Under the pieces are notes generated by a model, which worked only from the letters and a program-made list of their open reading frames with translations, had not been told where the DNA came from and did no database searches. Below are positions 1 through 10,850 of a DNA stretch of 64,000 nucleotides, in pieces. Each line of letters starts with the position of its first letter. Position 1 is the first letter of the stretch. The position numbers and the translations under genes are program-made. The DNA is from Photobacterium piscicola (lineage in GTDB: Bacteria; Pseudomonadota; Gammaproteobacteria; Enterobacterales; Vibrionaceae). The stretch spans positions 22,330-86,329 of the forward strand of contig NZ_FUZI01000011.1 in the NCBI RefSeq assembly GCF_900166965.1, read 5' to 3'.

Positions 1-154
1 TCTCATTACAATGGTCAACATCATCATCAAATTCATCCAGTGCCACGATCCAATCCCTTAAATCAGTAAACCGTACTTGGGTCGGATCTATCTCTGGGTA
101 TAATTCAATCAGCTCAATAGCAATATCACGTGAATCAATCCATTGTAGACTCAT
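1..154 (-). CDS. iscX: IscX, Fe-S cluster assembly protein (5' part only)
   Basis: The reverse strand from 154 reads MSLQWIDSRDIAIELIEL and continues to the window edge, so only the first 51 residues of a family usually about 66 residues long are present. The WxDSxxIxxxL start, the VRFTDLRDWI segment and the acidic DEFDDD patch are the signature of IscX (YfhJ), a small acidic protein that binds iron and IscS and modulates cluster assembly. In E. coli it directly follows fdx; here a terminator and about 210 bp separate the two, so it may be transcribed separately. Identity is firm; the C-terminus is not visible. Confidence 0.88.
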   Translation of the reverse strand, partial: MSLQWIDSRDIAIELIELYPEIDPTQVRFTDLRDWIVALDEFDDDVDHCNE

Positions 155-321
155 AATAAACCCTTATTTATCGAATAAAAACAATCTATTAACTTTACCA
201 TACTTAATTTAACCACATTTAATCAATATCAATTCCATTAATTACGTGGTCATCTTTAAAAAACATTAGCTCAGAGACGTATTGTGATTGGTATAAATAG
301 CCGTCCCCCTAATCAACAGTT

Positions 322-352
322 AAAAAAATAGGCCACCATCATGGCGACCTAT
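322..352 (-). terminator. Rho-independent terminator after fdx
   Basis: On the minus strand a hairpin with ATAGG/CCTAT outer arms and a mostly paired CGCCAT/ATGGTG interior (two G-T wobbles) is followed by seven T. It lies just downstream of the fdx stop and separates the isc operon from iscX. Confidence 0.75.
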
Positions 353-364
353 CTTAATCATCAA

Positions 365-703
365 TTATTGGGCTTCAGAAGCAAGATTGACGGTATAACG
401 TGGAATATCAACCACTAAATCTTCATCCGCTACTCGAGCCTGACAACTTAAACGAGATTCAGGTTCAAGTCCCCACGCCTTATCAAGCATATCATCTTCA
501 AGTTCATCACTCTCTTTTAGAGAATCAAACCCTTCGCGAACGACAACATGACAGGTCGTACATGCACAAGATTTTTCACACGCATGCTCAATTTCGATAC
601 CATTGCGCAATGCAACATCTAGGATAGTTTCGCCTGATTGCGCTTCTAAAATAGCGCCTTCTGGACAATGTTCTTCATTCGGTAAAATTATAATCTTAGG
701 CAT
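365..703 (-). CDS. fdx: Isc-type [2Fe-2S] ferredoxin Fdx
   Basis: This 112-residue adrenodoxin-like ferredoxin supplies electrons during Fe-S cluster assembly on IscU. The cluster ligands are visible at C42, C48, C51 (in ACEKSCACTTC) and C87 (SCQAR), with the extra C46 typical of bacterial Isc ferredoxins. Length matches the E. coli protein (111). It follows hscA with a 2-bp gap and is the last gene before a strong terminator, so it is co-transcribed with hscBA. No irregularity is seen. Confidence 0.96.
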   Translation of the reverse strand: MPKIIILPNEEHCPEGAILEAQSGETILDVALRNGIEIEHACEKSCACTTCHVVVREGFDSLKESDELEDDMLDKAWGLEPESRLSCQARVADEDLVVDIPRYTVNLASEAQ

Positions 704-705
704 GC

Positions 706-2559
706 CTAAACCTCATCAATAGACTGACCAGCGAGCGCTTGACGAATAGATTGATCCATTCGACGTGACGCAAACTCTTGGCTGGCCTTATCAGTTTTCT
801 TAATTCCAGCTTCAATTGTACGAGCGTCGCCACTCTGACGTAATTGAACCAGTTCCATCATTACAGTTTCTAACTCTTCACGTTCTTGAGCACTTAATAA
901 CGTGTTGCCGTCTGTTGCCAGAGCAGCAATCAGTCCTTCAAGAACGCGATCGGCTTCTACCTGTTGTTCCGCTAATGCACGTGCATCTTTATCATCTTGA
1001 GCAAATGTCATTGAATCTCGTAACATGGTAGCAATTTCATCATCCGATAAGCCGTAAGATGGCTTCACTTGAATAGAAGATTGTACACCACTGCTTTTTT
1101 CCATTGCCGTTACAGACAATAAGCCATCAGCATCAACCTGATAAGTCACACGAATATGTGCAGCACCTGCCGCCATTGGTGGAATACCGCGTAAAGTAAA
1201 TCGAGCTAATGAACGACAATCACTCACCATCTCACGCTCACCTTGAACGATATGAACCGACATTGCTGTTTGGCCATCTTTAAAGGTGGTGAATTCTTGA
1301 GCGCGAGCAACGGGCAATGTGGTATTACGTGGAATAATTTTTTCGATCATGCCACCCATGGTTTCAATGCCTAATGACAATGGAATCACGTCTAATAGCA
1401 GCATATCTGCATCGGGTTTATTACCCACCAGAATATCAGCTTGAATAGCTGCACCAATAGCAACCACTTGATCAGGGTCAATCGAGGTTAATGGTGTTTT
1501 ACCAAAAAAGTCACCTACGCGTTCACGTACTAATGGCACTCGAGTTGAGCCACCAACCATGACGGTTTCAATCACATCGTCAATGGTAATATCAGCATCT
1601 TTTACTGCACGACGACAGGCAAGTAAGGTTTTCTTTACCAATGGCGTAATTAAGTCATCAAATTGTTCACGAGTGATATCACCCTGCCAACCTAAAACAT
1701 TAATAGTCACGCTGTCGGCATCACTTAATGCTACTTTCGCTTGTTGAGCCGCATCTTGCAGCTCACGACGTTGTTGTGGCGTAAGTGTCTCGGTTAATTG
1801 CGCTTGAAGTAAAACCCAGTCAGCAAGCAGTTGATCAAAATCATCACCGCCTAATGCTGAATCCCCCCCCGTTGCAAGCACTTCAAAAACGCCTTTTGAT
1901 AAGCGCAAAATTGAAATATCAAAGGTGCCACCACCAAGATCATACACTGCAATCACGCCTTCTTGACCAGAATCGAGGCCATACGCAATCGCTGCTGCTG
2001 TTGGTTCATTAAGTAAGCGCAAAACATTGAGATTAGCTAACTTAGCGGCATCTTTGGTACCGGCACGCTGCGCATCATCAAAATAAGCAGGAACAGTGAT
2101 CACCACCCCTTCAAGATCGCCACCTAAACTTTCGACTGCACGCTGACTTAATGATTTTAAAATTTCAGCGGATACCTGAACTGGGTTCATCGTTCCTTGA
2201 CGAGTCACTAGCTGCGGTAAACCGTTTTCTGATGCCGTAAATTGATAAGGCAATTGTGGATAACGCTGCTCGATATCAGCCAATGAGCGTCCCATCAGAC
2301 GTTTTACCGATAGGATAGTATTAACTGGATCTCGTTGTGCGTAAGCGCGCGCGGCATCACCCGTAATGACATGCTTTTCAGTATAATGCACAACAGAGGG
2401 TAAAATTGAACGCCCTTCAGCATCTTTTAATGTTTCAGCAACGCCGCTACGAACGGCTGCGACTAATGAGTTTGTCGTCCCTAAATCAATACCAACCGCT
2501 AATTTTTGTTGATGCGGTGCTGCACTTTGACCGGGTTCAGAAATCTGTAAAAATGCCAT
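706..2559 (-). CDS. hscA: Fe-S cluster chaperone HscA (Hsp70 family)
   Basis: This is a 617-residue Hsp70-type chaperone. The N-terminal ATPase domain carries GIDLGTTNS near residue 23 and the phosphate-binding [10 protein letters not shown] segment; the C-terminal half is the substrate-binding domain and lid. HscA works with the J-protein HscB to release clusters from IscU by binding its LPPVK loop, which is present in the IscU encoded here. It lies between hscB and fdx in the standard isc order. An uninterrupted run of eight G (coding strand; 1863-1870) falls in the ATPase domain near residue 230 and would frameshift the gene if it changed length. Confidence 0.97.
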   Translation of the reverse strand: MAFLQISEPGQSAAPHQQKLAVGIDLGTTNSLVAAVRSGVAETLKDAEGRSILPSVVHYTEKHVITGDAARAYAQRDPVNTILSVKRLMGRSLADIEQRYPQLPYQFTASENGLPQLVTRQGTMNPVQVSAEILKSLSQRAVESLGGDLEGVVITVPAYFDDAQRAGTKDAAKLANLNVLRLLNEPTAAAIAYGLDSGQEGVIAVYDLGGGTFDISILRLSKGVFEVLATGGDSALGGDDFDQLLADWVLLQAQLTETLTPQQRRELQDAAQQAKVALSDADSVTINVLGWQGDITREQFDDLITPLVKKTLLACRRAVKDADITIDDVIETVMVGGSTRVPLVRERVGDFFGKTPLTSIDPDQVVAIGAAIQADILVGNKPDADMLLLDVIPLSLGIETMGGMIEKIIPRNTTLPVARAQEFTTFKDGQTAMSVHIVQGEREMVSDCRSLARFTLRGIPPMAAGAAHIRVTYQVDADGLLSVTAMEKSSGVQSSIQVKPSYGLSDDEIATMLRDSMTFAQDDKDARALAEQQVEADRVLEGLIAALATDGNTLLSAQEREELETVMMELVQLRQSGDARTIEAGIKKTDKASQEFASRRMDQSIRQALAGQSIDEV

Positions 2560-2591
2560 TATCGTTCCTGTCTAAATAACGCAAGTGCTGA

Positions 2592-3107
2592 TTAGTCGAA
2601 TAATGATTCTTCAAGACGTTCGACTTCATCACGCAACTTAACAATAAACTTTAACTTACGTACTGCATCTGCAGCTTCAAACCAATTCTCTTGGCTTAAT
2701 AAACACGTCAATTTATCCAACTGTGCCTTATACATAGCTGTTGCCTGTTGTTCAAAATCAAACAAAGCAGCTTCAGGATCAGTTGAATCAGAAATAACTT
2801 CCAACGCTTCACGTAGCTCCATTTGCTGCATCAAGAAATCCATATCTTGCAACGTCTTTTGCTCACCACGAATATCTTCATCGCGTTCAGCAAGCATATA
2901 TTCAGCACGGGAGACAGGATTCTTTAACGTTTGAAAAGCATCGTTAATCTGAGCCGCTTTTTGTACCGATAGTAATCGATCACGTTCAGATGCAGTAGCA
3001 AAGTTGTCAGGATGGAATCGACGTTGTAATTCGCGGAATTGTGTTGCCAGTAAACCACCGTCAACATCAAATTGAAACGGTAATCCAAATAATTCGAAAT
3101 GATTCAT
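2592..3107 (-). CDS. hscB: Co-chaperone HscB (J-protein for HscA)
   Basis: This 171-residue protein has an N-terminal J domain with the HPD motif at residues 32-34 and a C-terminal helical domain that binds IscU. It delivers IscU to HscA and stimulates its ATPase. I start it at the ATG giving MNHFELFGLP, which matches the E. coli length of 171; the open frame runs 13 codons further upstream (to 3146) but those residues do not resemble the family. The upstream gap of 88 bp to iscA is the longest in the operon and holds a GC-rich CCAGCAGCC segment but no clear terminator. Confidence 0.96.
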   Translation of the reverse strand: MNHFELFGLPFQFDVDGGLLATQFRELQRRFHPDNFATASERDRLLSVQKAAQINDAFQTLKNPVSRAEYMLAERDEDIRGEQKTLQDMDFLMQQMELREALEVISDSTDPEAALFDFEQQATAMYKAQLDKLTCLLSQENWFEAADAVRKLKFIVKLRDEVERLEESLFD

Positions 3108-3195
3108 AATCGCAGCCATATATAAAAAATAAACCTGACAACTCACTCACCATAATGGCGGCCAGCAGCCAGGTTTAATAAAACACTATGAGCAA

Positions 3196-3519
3196 TTACA
3201 CGTTGAAACTTTCACCACAACCACATTCGCTTGACACGTTAGGGTTGTTAAATTGAAAACCTTCGTTTAGGCCTTCTTTGGCGAAATCAAGCTCAGTACC
3301 ATCAAGATAAACCATGCTTTTTGCATCAACGATAATTTTTACACCTTGCTCTTCAAAGACCTGATCCCCTTCGTCAAGTTCATCGACGAACTCAAGGATA
3401 TACGCCATACCCGAACACCCTGAAGTGCGAACGCCGAGGCGTAAACCAATGCCTTTGCCTCGGTTAGCTAAAAAAGTCGATACGCGACTAGCTGCCGCTT
3501 CAGTGATAGTAATGGCCAT
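3196..3519 (-). CDS. iscA: A-type Fe-S carrier IscA
   Basis: This is a 107-residue A-type iron-sulphur carrier. The three conserved cysteines are at C35 (SGCSG) and C99/C101 (ECGCG), the ligands used to bind iron or a cluster before transfer to target apoproteins. Length equals that of E. coli IscA (107). It lies 17 bp after iscU in the usual order and is surely part of the same transcript. SufA and ErpA are related, but position in the isc operon settles the name. Confidence 0.96.
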   Translation of the reverse strand: MAITITEAAASRVSTFLANRGKGIGLRLGVRTSGCSGMAYILEFVDELDEGDQVFEEQGVKIIVDAKSMVYLDGTELDFAKEGLNEGFQFNNPNVSSECGCGESFNV

Positions 3520-3536
3520 ACTTCAAACCTCAGAAA

Positions 3537-3923
3537 TTATTTTTGTTCGTGTTTCTTTTTATAATCGCTAACTGCTGCTTTAATTGCATCTTCTGCAAGA
3601 ATTGAACAGTGAACCTTAACGGGTGGTAACTCAAGCTCTTCTGCAATTGCAGAGTTCTTGATTGATGCAGCTTCGTCTAACGTCTTACCTTTCACCCATT
3701 CAGTGATCAGTGAGCTTGATGCGATAGCTGAACCACAACCATAAGTTTTAAATTTTGCATCTTCAATGATGCCATCTTCAGTTACTTTGATCTGAAGTTT
3801 CATTACATCGCCACAGGCTGGTGCACCCACCATACCGCTACCAATGCTTTTATCGTCGTTGTCAAATGAACCCACGTTACGCGGATTTTCATAATGATCG
3901 ATGACTTTTTCACTATATGCCAT
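3537..3923 (-). CDS. iscU: Fe-S scaffold protein IscU
   Basis: This 128-residue scaffold on which [2Fe-2S] and [4Fe-4S] clusters are built has the three ligand cysteines C37, C63 and C106, the conserved Asp at D39, and the LPPVK motif (99-103) recognised by HscA. Sulphur comes from IscS, encoded immediately upstream (33-bp gap). Length matches E. coli IscU exactly (128). Confidence 0.97.
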   Translation of the reverse strand: MAYSEKVIDHYENPRNVGSFDNDDKSIGSGMVGAPACGDVMKLQIKVTEDGIIEDAKFKTYGCGSAIASSSLITEWVKGKTLDEAASIKNSAIAEELELPPVKVHCSILAEDAIKAAVSDYKKKHEQK

Positions 3924-3956
3924 GATAAATTCCCTCGAATAATGTCTAACCGCAGA

Positions 3957-5171
3957 TTAGTGGTGTGCCCACTCAACTGTATTTAAATCAATGCCATCTT
4001 TGAACATATCCCAAAGAGGTGACATTGCACGTAGCTTATCTACTGCTTGTTTAATTTGAACAACAGCATAGTCAATTTCTTCAGCGGTAGTAAAACGACC
4101 AAAAGAGAAACGGATTGAACTATGTGCTAGTTCATCATTAAGGCCTAATGCACGTAGTACATATGATGGCTCTAAGCTTGCAGAAGTACATGCAGAACCT
4201 GATGATACAGCAAGATCTTTCAATGCCATTAGTAATGACTCGCCTTCAACAAACGCAAAACTAATGTTTAGGTTGTTGGGAATACGGTGTTCTACATCAC
4301 CATTAATTGACATCTCTTCGATGCCTTCAAGGCCTTTTAGTAGACGCTCACGCATCTCAACAGCGTGTTGGTAATCTTGTGCCATCTCAAGCTTTGCAAT
4401 ACGGAAGGCTTCACCCATACCCACAATTTGGTGAGTTGGTAAAGTACCAGAACGGAAACCACGTTCATGGCCGCCACCGTGCATTTGCGCTTCAAGACGA
4501 ATACGAGGCTTACGACGCACGTATAGTGCACCAATACCTTTAGGACCGTAAATTTTGTGCGCTGAGAATGAAATCAGATCAACTTTCGTCGTTTGCACAT
4601 CAATCGGCAGTTTACCTGCTGATTGTGCTGCATCAACATGGAAAATAGTTTTGTTTTCACGACAGATTTCGCCAATTGCTGCAATATCTTGAATAACACC
4701 AATTTCATTATTCACATGCATAATAGAAACCAGCACAGTATCTTCACGCATTGCGTCGCGTAGTTTTGCCAAATCAATAAGACCATTTGACTCAGGCTCA
4801 AGGTAGGTTACCTCATAGCCTTCACGCTCTAATTGACGACATGGGTCAAGAACCGCTTTGTGCTCAGTTTTACATGTAATAACGTGCTTGCCTTTCTTGT
4901 TATAGAAATGCGCAGCACCTTTAATTGCAAGGTTATCAGATTCTGTAGCACCTGATGTAAATACAATTTCACGTGGATCAGCATTAACTAACTCAGCAAT
5001 ATACTCACGAGCAGCATCAACCGCTTCTTCCGCTTGCCAGCCATAACGGTGTGAACGTGACGCTGGATTACCAAACGTACCATCCATAGTTAAACACTGA
5101 ACCATTTTCTCAGCAACACGAGGATCTACCGGGCAAGTTGCAGAGTAATCAAAATATATTGGCAGTTTCAT
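3957..5171 (-). CDS. iscS: Cysteine desulfurase IscS
   Basis: This PLP enzyme converts cysteine to alanine and a persulphide, feeding sulphur to IscU and to tRNA thiolation. With the start at [10 protein letters not shown] the protein is 404 residues, exactly the E. coli length; the open frame extends 29 codons upstream to 5258, but that stretch overlaps the iscR 3' end and lacks homology. The PLP lysine is K206 in [10 protein letters not shown] and the catalytic cysteine is C328 in SSGSACTS. It is the second gene of the isc operon. Confidence 0.97.
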   Translation of the reverse strand: MKLPIYFDYSATCPVDPRVAEKMVQCLTMDGTFGNPASRSHRYGWQAEEAVDAAREYIAELVNADPREIVFTSGATESDNLAIKGAAHFYNKKGKHVITCKTEHKAVLDPCRQLEREGYEVTYLEPESNGLIDLAKLRDAMREDTVLVSIMHVNNEIGVIQDIAAIGEICRENKTIFHVDAAQSAGKLPIDVQTTKVDLISFSAHKIYGPKGIGALYVRRKPRIRLEAQMHGGGHERGFRSGTLPTHQIVGMGEAFRIAKLEMAQDYQHAVEMRERLLKGLEGIEEMSINGDVEHRIPNNLNISFAFVEGESLLMALKDLAVSSGSACTSASLEPSYVLRALGLNDELAHSSIRFSFGRFTTAEEIDYAVVQIKQAVDKLRAMSPLWDMFKDGIDLNTVEWAHH

Positions 5172-5202
5172 TTTCTTCTCCGAAAACACGAACGTCTGGT
5201 CT

Positions 5203-5718
5203 CTAGGAGCGGACATCGACACCGATAGGGGCGCTGTCGTGTGATTTTTTATTTGCAAACGATGGCTGATTATTACTCCGTAGGATTACATCCTGACGAT
5301 CAGCAATAACTTGTACATCATTATCCTTCATCAACTCACCAAGAGTGATGTTATTCAAAAATCCGCTGATACGATCACTTAAATCATGCCATAGAGTGTG
5401 AGTTAAACAGCGCACACCACCTTGGCAGCCGCCTTTCCCTTGGCATTTAGTTGCATCAACTGATTCATCAACCGCAGCGATAACCATACCAACAGCGATA
5501 TTGCTTGCATCTTCACCCAAGCGATAACCACCACCAGGACCACGAACACTTGTGACCAAGCCCGCTTTACGAAGACGCGAAAATAGTTGTTCTAGGTAGG
5601 ACAGTGAGATCCCTTGACGTTCTGAAATATCAGCCAACGGTACTGGTCCATTATGTGAGTGCAATGCTACATCTAACATTGCAGTCACCGCATATCTTCC
5701 TTTTGAGGTCAACTTCAT
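5203..5718 (-). CDS. iscR: Rrf2-family [2Fe-2S] regulator IscR
   Basis: This 171-residue winged-helix Rrf2 protein is the cluster-sensing regulator of the isc operon. Residues 1-65 form the DNA-binding domain; the cluster ligands C92, C98 and C104 with H107 are all present, as in E. coli IscR. I start it at [10 protein letters not shown]; the frame continues 20 codons upstream, but those codons run into the IscR operator. The C-terminus after about residue 135 is low complexity. Cluster-loaded IscR is expected to repress its own promoter through the site at 5758-5782. Confidence 0.96.
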   Translation of the reverse strand: MKLTSKGRYAVTAMLDVALHSHNGPVPLADISERQGISLSYLEQLFSRLRKAGLVTSVRGPGGGYRLGEDASNIAVGMVIAAVDESVDATKCQGKGGCQGGVRCLTHTLWHDLSDRISGFLNNITLGELMKDNDVQVIADRQDVILRSNNQPSFANKKSHDSAPIGVDVRS

Positions 5719-5757
5719 AACATGGCTACCTACTTGAATGTATACAAGCAGTCTCCC

Positions 5758-5782
5758 ATACCTGACTATTTTAGTCAAGTAT
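5758..5782 (-). promoter_or_regulatory. Type 1 IscR operator / isc promoter region
   Basis: On the minus strand the 25-bp site begins ATACTTGACT, continues AAAATAGTCA and ends GGTAT. It fits the published type 1 IscR pattern (ATA-YYGACT-RWWW-AGTC-STAT) essentially throughout. Its right edge lies 40 bp upstream of the iscR start, and the TTGACT half could double as a -35 element. I do not see a convincing -10 at the ideal spacing. Confidence 0.8.
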
Positions 5783-5828
5783 TTAACCCACTAAAACAAT
5801 AGGTCTTTCGCTATAATTGCGACCATGA

Positions 5829-6569
5829 TTACTTGTTGTTCTTCTCTAAGGTTTCAATCGTTTTTTCTACTGACGATAAAATACCACGTAAAATGTTCAA
5901 CTCTTGTTGCTCAGGGCGAGCACGAGTAAACATACGGCGTAATTTTACCATTACCATGCCAGGGTGGTTTTTATTAATAAAACGCGTTTGGCTGGTTACT
6001 TTTTCAAGATGCTGGTAAAAACGCTCTAATTCTTCAGCGCGCGGGTATTCATCAATAACTTGAGTAGATTGATGTTTAGTCGCATCCAGATATGCCATGC
6101 GAACTTCATAAGTTATTGTTTGTACAGCCATTGCTAGGTTTAATGAGCTATATTCAGGGTTAGCAGGAATATAAACATGGCAATGACATTTTTGTAATTC
6201 TTCATTGGTCAAGCCGATACGCTCACGACCAAATAAAATAGCTACCGGATGCTGCTCTGATTCTGCAATGACTTTAATGCCATTTTCACGTGGGTCTAAT
6301 TGTGGCCATTCTAACGTACGAGAACGCGCACTTGAACCAACCACTAAACCGCAATCAGCAACGGCTTCATCTAATGTTTTTACAATCTTAGCGTTCTCAA
6401 CTACATCTGCAGCACCTGCCGCTAAAGCAATTGTATGACTATCAATCTCACACGCAGGATCAACAAGAACAAGGTTAGTTAACCCCATTACTTTCATTGC
6501 GCGAGCTGCTGAACCGATATTTCCAGGATGTGACGTGCCGATAAGGACAACGCGAATTTTATCTAACAT
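5829..6569 (-). CDS. trmJ: tRNA (Cm32/Um32) 2'-O-methyltransferase TrmJ
   Basis: This 246-residue SPOUT-family methyltransferase has the length of E. coli TrmJ. The N-terminus [20 protein letters not shown] and the later [13 protein letters not shown] and [11 protein letters not shown] segments are the SPOUT knot motifs that bind S-adenosylmethionine. It methylates the 2'-OH of residue 32 in several tRNAs. It lies upstream of iscR on the same strand, as in enterobacteria and vibrios, but the IscR operator between them suggests iscR has its own promoter. Confidence 0.95.
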   Translation of the reverse strand: MLDKIRVVLIGTSHPGNIGSAARAMKVMGLTNLVLVDPACEIDSHTIALAAGAADVVENAKIVKTLDEAVADCGLVVGSSARSRTLEWPQLDPRENGIKVIAESEQHPVAILFGRERIGLTNEELQKCHCHVYIPANPEYSSLNLAMAVQTITYEVRMAYLDATKHQSTQVIDEYPRAEELERFYQHLEKVTSQTRFINKNHPGMVMVKLRRMFTRARPEQQELNILRGILSSVEKTIETLEKNNK

Positions 6570-6761
6570 GATGTCGCTATATTCCAGTCTAATTTAACGC
6601 TCAGAGATAGTAGCACAGCCATCACAAAAATGAAGAAAACATGTCTATTTGATGAACGTTAATACCTATTAGGTCCATCAATAAATAAAATACTGCCATT
6701 TTCATTTTTTTCCACATCGGCTAACGTCGAAAAAATAACCACTTCCATTTTTTTATAGCTC

Positions 6762-6770
6762 TGTTATACT
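6762..6770 (+). promoter_or_regulatory. Extended -10 promoter element upstream of suhB
   Basis: TGTTATACT matches the extended -10 pattern TGnTATACT and lies 45 bp before the suhB start codon. No good -35 hexamer is seen at the normal distance, which is usual for extended -10 promoters. Confidence 0.5.
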
Positions 6771-6814
6771 CGCCGCCGCTTTTTATGTTCTTTAACATCC
6801 GTTGGGAAAATCCT

Positions 6815-7615
6815 ATGCATCCGATGCTTAATATTGCCATTCGCGCCGTGCGAAAGGCTGGTGACCATGTCATTAAATCTCTAGAAAAACCTCAATCTAT
6901 TGAGGTTGCTAATAAAGGTAATGATGTTGTTACCAATATCGATCATGAAGCAGAAGCTATCATCATCGAGACAATCCTAAAATCTTACCCTGATCACTGC
7001 ATCATTGCAGCTGAGTCTGGTACGAAAGAAGGACGTGACAAAGAGTGTCAGTGGATTATTGACCCAGTGGATGGCACCAAGAACTTCGTTCGTGGTTACC
7101 CTCACTATGCAGTTTCTATCGCTCTACGCATGCGTGGCCGTACAGAAGTTGCAGCCGTTTACGACCCAGCTCGTAACGAACTATTCACAGCTACTCGTGG
7201 TGCAGGCGCGCAACTTAACAGCCTACGTCTACGTGCATCACAACCTCGTGATCTAACGGGTACTGTGTTAGCAACAGGTCTTCCTTTTGCCGCTAAGCAA
7301 CACGCTGAAAGCTACCTAAAAATCCAAAATGCTTTATTTGTAGAATGTGATGACATGCGTCAATCAGGTTGTACTGCATTGGATCTTTGTTACCTAGCTG
7401 CTGGCCGTGTTGATGGCGTATTCAAACTAGGCCAAAAGCCTTGGGAACTTGCTGCTGGTGAACTAATCGCGCGTGAAGCTGGTGCTATCTGTGCTGACTT
7501 TACAGGTAACACTAACTACCTAACGACTGGTAACATTGTTGCTGGTAACGCACGTGTAGTTAAACCAATGCTAGCTAAAATCCGTGAACTCGGTAGCGAA
7601 GCATTGACTAAGTAA
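6815..7615 (+). CDS. suhB: Inositol-1-monophosphatase family protein SuhB
   Basis: This 266-residue member of the inositol monophosphatase superfamily (E. coli SuhB has 267) shows the metal-binding motifs in order: AESG near residue 67, DPVDGTKNF near 86, and WELAAGELIAREAGA near residue 210. In E. coli SuhB also takes part in the ribosomal RNA antitermination complex, which is likely its essential role. I start at the ATG at 6815; ten further in-frame codons upstream lie within the leader after the -10 element. A strong terminator follows the stop. It is divergent from trmJ. Confidence 0.94.
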   Translation: MHPMLNIAIRAVRKAGDHVIKSLEKPQSIEVANKGNDVVTNIDHEAEAIIIETILKSYPDHCIIAAESGTKEGRDKECQWIIDPVDGTKNFVRGYPHYAVSIALRMRGRTEVAAVYDPARNELFTATRGAGAQLNSLRLRASQPRDLTGTVLATGLPFAAKQHAESYLKIQNALFVECDDMRQSGCTALDLCYLAAGRVDGVFKLGQKPWELAAGELIAREAGAICADFTGNTNYLTTGNIVAGNARVVKPMLAKIRELGSEALTK

Positions 7616-7641
7616 TCACTGATTACTACCTGTTAATAAAA

Positions 7642-7675
7642 ACGCCCCGCTGATATCCACCAGCGGGGCGTTTTT
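7642..7675 (+). terminator. Rho-independent terminator of suhB
   Basis: A perfect 11-bp stem, ACGCCCCGCTG with CAGCGGGGCGT, encloses an 8-nt loop and is followed by a run of five T. It starts 27 bp after the suhB stop. Confidence 0.95.
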
Positions 7676-7932
7676 GTTTCTATTACTTTTATTTTTATTT
7701 TTAATTCTATTATGGCTTATATTTAACCTCACCCACCTCGGCTTTATTGTCCCGTTTTTACTCATTCTCATACTTGTACTCATACTTGTAATGCTCACAC
7801 GTTACTACGGCTGACTTTGTCCACTCAGTCTGTTTATTCAAGCTTTTATTTTATCCATAGCCTTACACTAAAAATCCATTAAAAATAGACAATAAAATCA
7901 TATTGTCATTACTGTCCGTCTTATTGGACACA
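7676..7932. other. Intergenic stretch between convergent suhB and secF
   Basis: The stretch is AT-rich and lies between two terminators. The only structure noted is a short direct repeat near 7770 (CTCATACTTGTA twice in tandem). No plausible gene or RNA was recognised. Confidence 0.6.
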
Positions 7933-7959
7933 TAAAAAAACGGAGCCCGAAGACTCCGT
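7933..7959 (-). terminator. Terminator of the tgt-yajC-secDF transcript
   Basis: On the minus strand ACGGAGTC pairs with GGCTCCGT around a TTCG tetraloop and is followed by seven T. It lies about 40 bp beyond the secF stop codon. Confidence 0.93.
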
Positions 7960-8000
7960 CTAGATAGATAGTTATTACAACATCTATTTATGCGTTACCG

Positions 8001-8948
8001 TTAAGGCATGGCATCCAGTTCTTCACCTTCTTTATCTATCGGCGTCGGCATTAAGTGCTCACGGGTAATACCCAATTTAAGCGCTAACGCAGATGCTACA
8101 TAGATTGAAGAATAAGTACCAACCGTGATACCAATTAATAAGGCTAAGGCAAAACCTTGAATCATTGCGCCGCCTTTTAAGAACAAGGCAATAACAACAA
8201 ACAAAGTAGTACTGGACGTAATTAATGTTCGACTTAATGTTTGAGAAAGTGAACAGTTCATAATTTCTTCAGCGGTTTGCTTACGCATCTTACGGAAGTT
8301 TTCTCGAATACGGTCAAACACCACGATAGTATCGTTAAGTGAGTAACCCACTACTGTTAGCAATGCTGCCACAATAGTTAAATCAACTTCGATTTGTAGT
8401 ATCGAAAAAATACCAACCGTAATAATAATATCGTGTGCTAACGACAATACTGCACCAGCAGCTAAACGCCATTCAAAACGCACAGAGACATAAAGCAGAA
8501 TACACAGCAATGCGATAAGAATCGCCAAGCCACCCGCTTCAGCTAATTCATCACCCACATTAGGGCCGACAAATTCTACACGGCGCATTTCAACTTGCTG
8601 ACCAGTACCGGTTTTTAAAGCATCAATGATCTGGTTCCCCAGAATCTCACCTTTAATACCTTCACGAGGCTGTAATCGCACCATCACATCACGCGCAGTA
8701 CCAAAGTTCTGCACAATCGCATCACCAAAACCTGACTTTGCTAGTGAATCACGAATTAACGGTAAATCCGCCGGGTTTTGAAAGCTAACTTCAATTAGCG
8801 TACCGCCAGTAAAGTCTAAGCCCCAATTTAAACCTTTGGTTGATATTGTCGCAATAGAAGCTGTAATCATCATTAGCGAAAAAATAAACGCTAATTTTGA
8901 CCAACGCATAAAGTCAGTAACTTTATCGGTATTCAATAATTGTTTCAT
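8001..8948 (-). CDS. secF: Protein translocase subunit SecF
   Basis: This 315-residue inner-membrane protein (E. coli SecF 323) has one N-terminal membrane helix, a periplasmic domain with the GLNWGLDFTGGTLIEV motif near residue 41, and five C-terminal membrane helices containing GYSLNDTIVVFDRIREN. It forms the SecDF complex that uses proton motive force to help pull proteins through SecYEG. It follows secD by 12 bp and ends at a UUCG-loop terminator, so it is the last gene of the queA/tgt-yajC-secD-secF cluster. Confidence 0.96.
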   Translation of the reverse strand: MKQLLNTDKVTDFMRWSKLAFIFSLMMITASIATISTKGLNWGLDFTGGTLIEVSFQNPADLPLIRDSLAKSGFGDAIVQNFGTARDVMVRLQPREGIKGEILGNQIIDALKTGTGQQVEMRRVEFVGPNVGDELAEAGGLAILIALLCILLYVSVRFEWRLAAGAVLSLAHDIIITVGIFSILQIEVDLTIVAALLTVVGYSLNDTIVVFDRIRENFRKMRKQTAEEIMNCSLSQTLSRTLITSSTTLFVVIALFLKGGAMIQGFALALLIGITVGTYSSIYVASALALKLGITREHLMPTPIDKEGEELDAMP

Positions 8949-8960
8949 TTATGCGCCCTC

Positions 8961-10814
8961 CTAAATTGACAACTTATCTACGCGTTTGCCGCCATAGATT
9001 AAGTTAACCACAGCACGAGTACCGATAATTGCCGTAAACATCGAGGTTAAAATACCGATCGATAGTGTCACTGCAAAGCCTTTAATTGCCCCCGTACCAA
9101 CAGCAAATAAAATAATCGCTGTCATTAGAGTGGTGATATTGGCATCGGCAATGGTGCTAAACGCATTACCGTAACCTTGTTGAATCGCTTGTTGCGGGCT
9201 GCGTCCATCACGTAATTCTTCACGAATACGTTCAAAAATAAGCACGTTAGCATCAACCGCCATACCGACGGTTAATACAATACCGGCAATACCAGGCAAG
9301 GTCATGGTTGCTCCTGGAATCATCGACATTACGCCAATAATTAACACCAAGTTCATCATCAATGCGAGGTTAGCAATCAAACCAAAACCACGGTAGTACA
9401 ATAAGGTAAATAGCATTACAGCGACCATACCCCAGATACACGCCTGAATACCCATATCAATATTCTGTTGACCCATAGATGGACCAATGGTGCGCTCTTC
9501 AACAATTGAAATCGGTGCAATCAACGCACCTGCACGTAATAACAATGCGAGGTTGTGCGCTTCTGGCTGTGAATCAATGCCTGTAATACGGAAGTTACGT
9601 CCAAGTGCCGTTTGAATCGTCGCTTGGTTGATCACTTCTTCGTGCTTTTCAAGAATGACTTTACCTTCAGAAGTACGATTACCGCTATCTTTGTACTCAG
9701 TAAATACGGTCGCCATTAATTTGCCGACATTATTACGTGAGAACGCCGTCATTTTGCTACCGCCTTCGGTATCAAGCGAAATATTCACTTGAGGACGTCC
9801 ATATTCATCAGCACTTGATGTCGCATCTGTAATATGAGAACCCGCTAAAATAACGCGCTTTTTCAATACCGCAGGACGACCATCACGGGTCATCTTCACT
9901 TCACTACCCGCAGGAACTCGTCCTGCTGCAGCAGCCGCAAGATCGGCACTACTATCAACCTCACGGAACTCAAGTGTTGCAGTTGCGCCTAAGATTTCTT
10001 TTGCGCGTGCAGTATCTTGAACGCCTGGTAACTCAACCACAATGCGGTTAGCACCTTGACGCTGTACTAATGGTTCAGCTACGCCTAATTCATTAACACG
10101 GTTACGTAAAATCGTAATATTTTGATCAACAGCATAATTACGGATTTCTTGAAGACGCGCTTCAGAGAAACTAGCGATTAATACAAAACGTCCTTTTGCT
10201 TCACTTTCAGTAAAGATCATATCGGGATGAAGAGGCTCTAATACCGCTTTTGCCTGCTCAAGTTGAGCGGCATCGCGTAAACGTACAGAAACCGTTTCTT
10301 TACTTTTATCAATGGCACGATAACGAATTTTATCTTGGCGTAGTTCAGTTCTGAATGTTTCTTCTTGCTGACCTAATAGCTTTTCCATCGCCGCATCCAT
10401 GTCCACTTCCATAAGGAAATGAACGCCACCACGTAGGTCTAAGCCAAGCTTCATCGGTGTAGCACCAATAGCTTCTAACCAAGAGGGGGTTGATGGCGCG
10501 AGGTTAAGAGCAACAATATAGTTGTCGCCTAACTCACTATTAAGAATATCGCGGGCACTAATTTGAGTATCAGTATCTTGAAAACGGACCAATACAGAGC
10601 CTTTTTCAAATACAACTGACTTATAGGGGATATTGTTCTTTTTTAAATCTTCGGTGACAGTATCCAGAGCGTTCATAGTAACTGAGGCGCCACGCGCCCC
10701 AGTTATTTGAATCGCTGGATCTTCACCGTATACGTTGGGAAGTGCATAAAGCAAACCTATAATTAGTGCGAACAACACTAATAAGTTCTTCCACAGAGGG
10801 TATCGGTTAAGCAC
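8961..10814 (-). CDS. secD: Protein translocase subunit SecD
   Basis: This 617-residue partner of SecF (E. coli SecD 615) has a membrane helix at the N-terminus, a large periplasmic P1 domain introduced by [16 protein letters not shown] near residue 118, and a C-terminal five-helix RND-like domain with [17 protein letters not shown]. It is encoded between yajC and secF with short gaps, in the conserved order. Confidence 0.97.
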   Translation of the reverse strand: MLNRYPLWKNLLVLFALIIGLLYALPNVYGEDPAIQITGARGASVTMNALDTVTEDLKKNNIPYKSVVFEKGSVLVRFQDTDTQISARDILNSELGDNYIVALNLAPSTPSWLEAIGATPMKLGLDLRGGVHFLMEVDMDAAMEKLLGQQEETFRTELRQDKIRYRAIDKSKETVSVRLRDAAQLEQAKAVLEPLHPDMIFTESEAKGRFVLIASFSEARLQEIRNYAVDQNITILRNRVNELGVAEPLVQRQGANRIVVELPGVQDTARAKEILGATATLEFREVDSSADLAAAAAGRVPAGSEVKMTRDGRPAVLKKRVILAGSHITDATSSADEYGRPQVNISLDTEGGSKMTAFSRNNVGKLMATVFTEYKDSGNRTSEGKVILEKHEEVINQATIQTALGRNFRITGIDSQPEAHNLALLLRAGALIAPISIVEERTIGPSMGQQNIDMGIQACIWGMVAVMLFTLLYYRGFGLIANLALMMNLVLIIGVMSMIPGATMTLPGIAGIVLTVGMAVDANVLIFERIREELRDGRSPQQAIQQGYGNAFSTIADANITTLMTAIILFAVGTGAIKGFAVTLSIGILTSMFTAIIGTRAVVNLIYGGKRVDKLSI

Positions 10815-10850
10815 TGCTATGATCCTTCAAAGCGAATGTTTTTTATAGTC

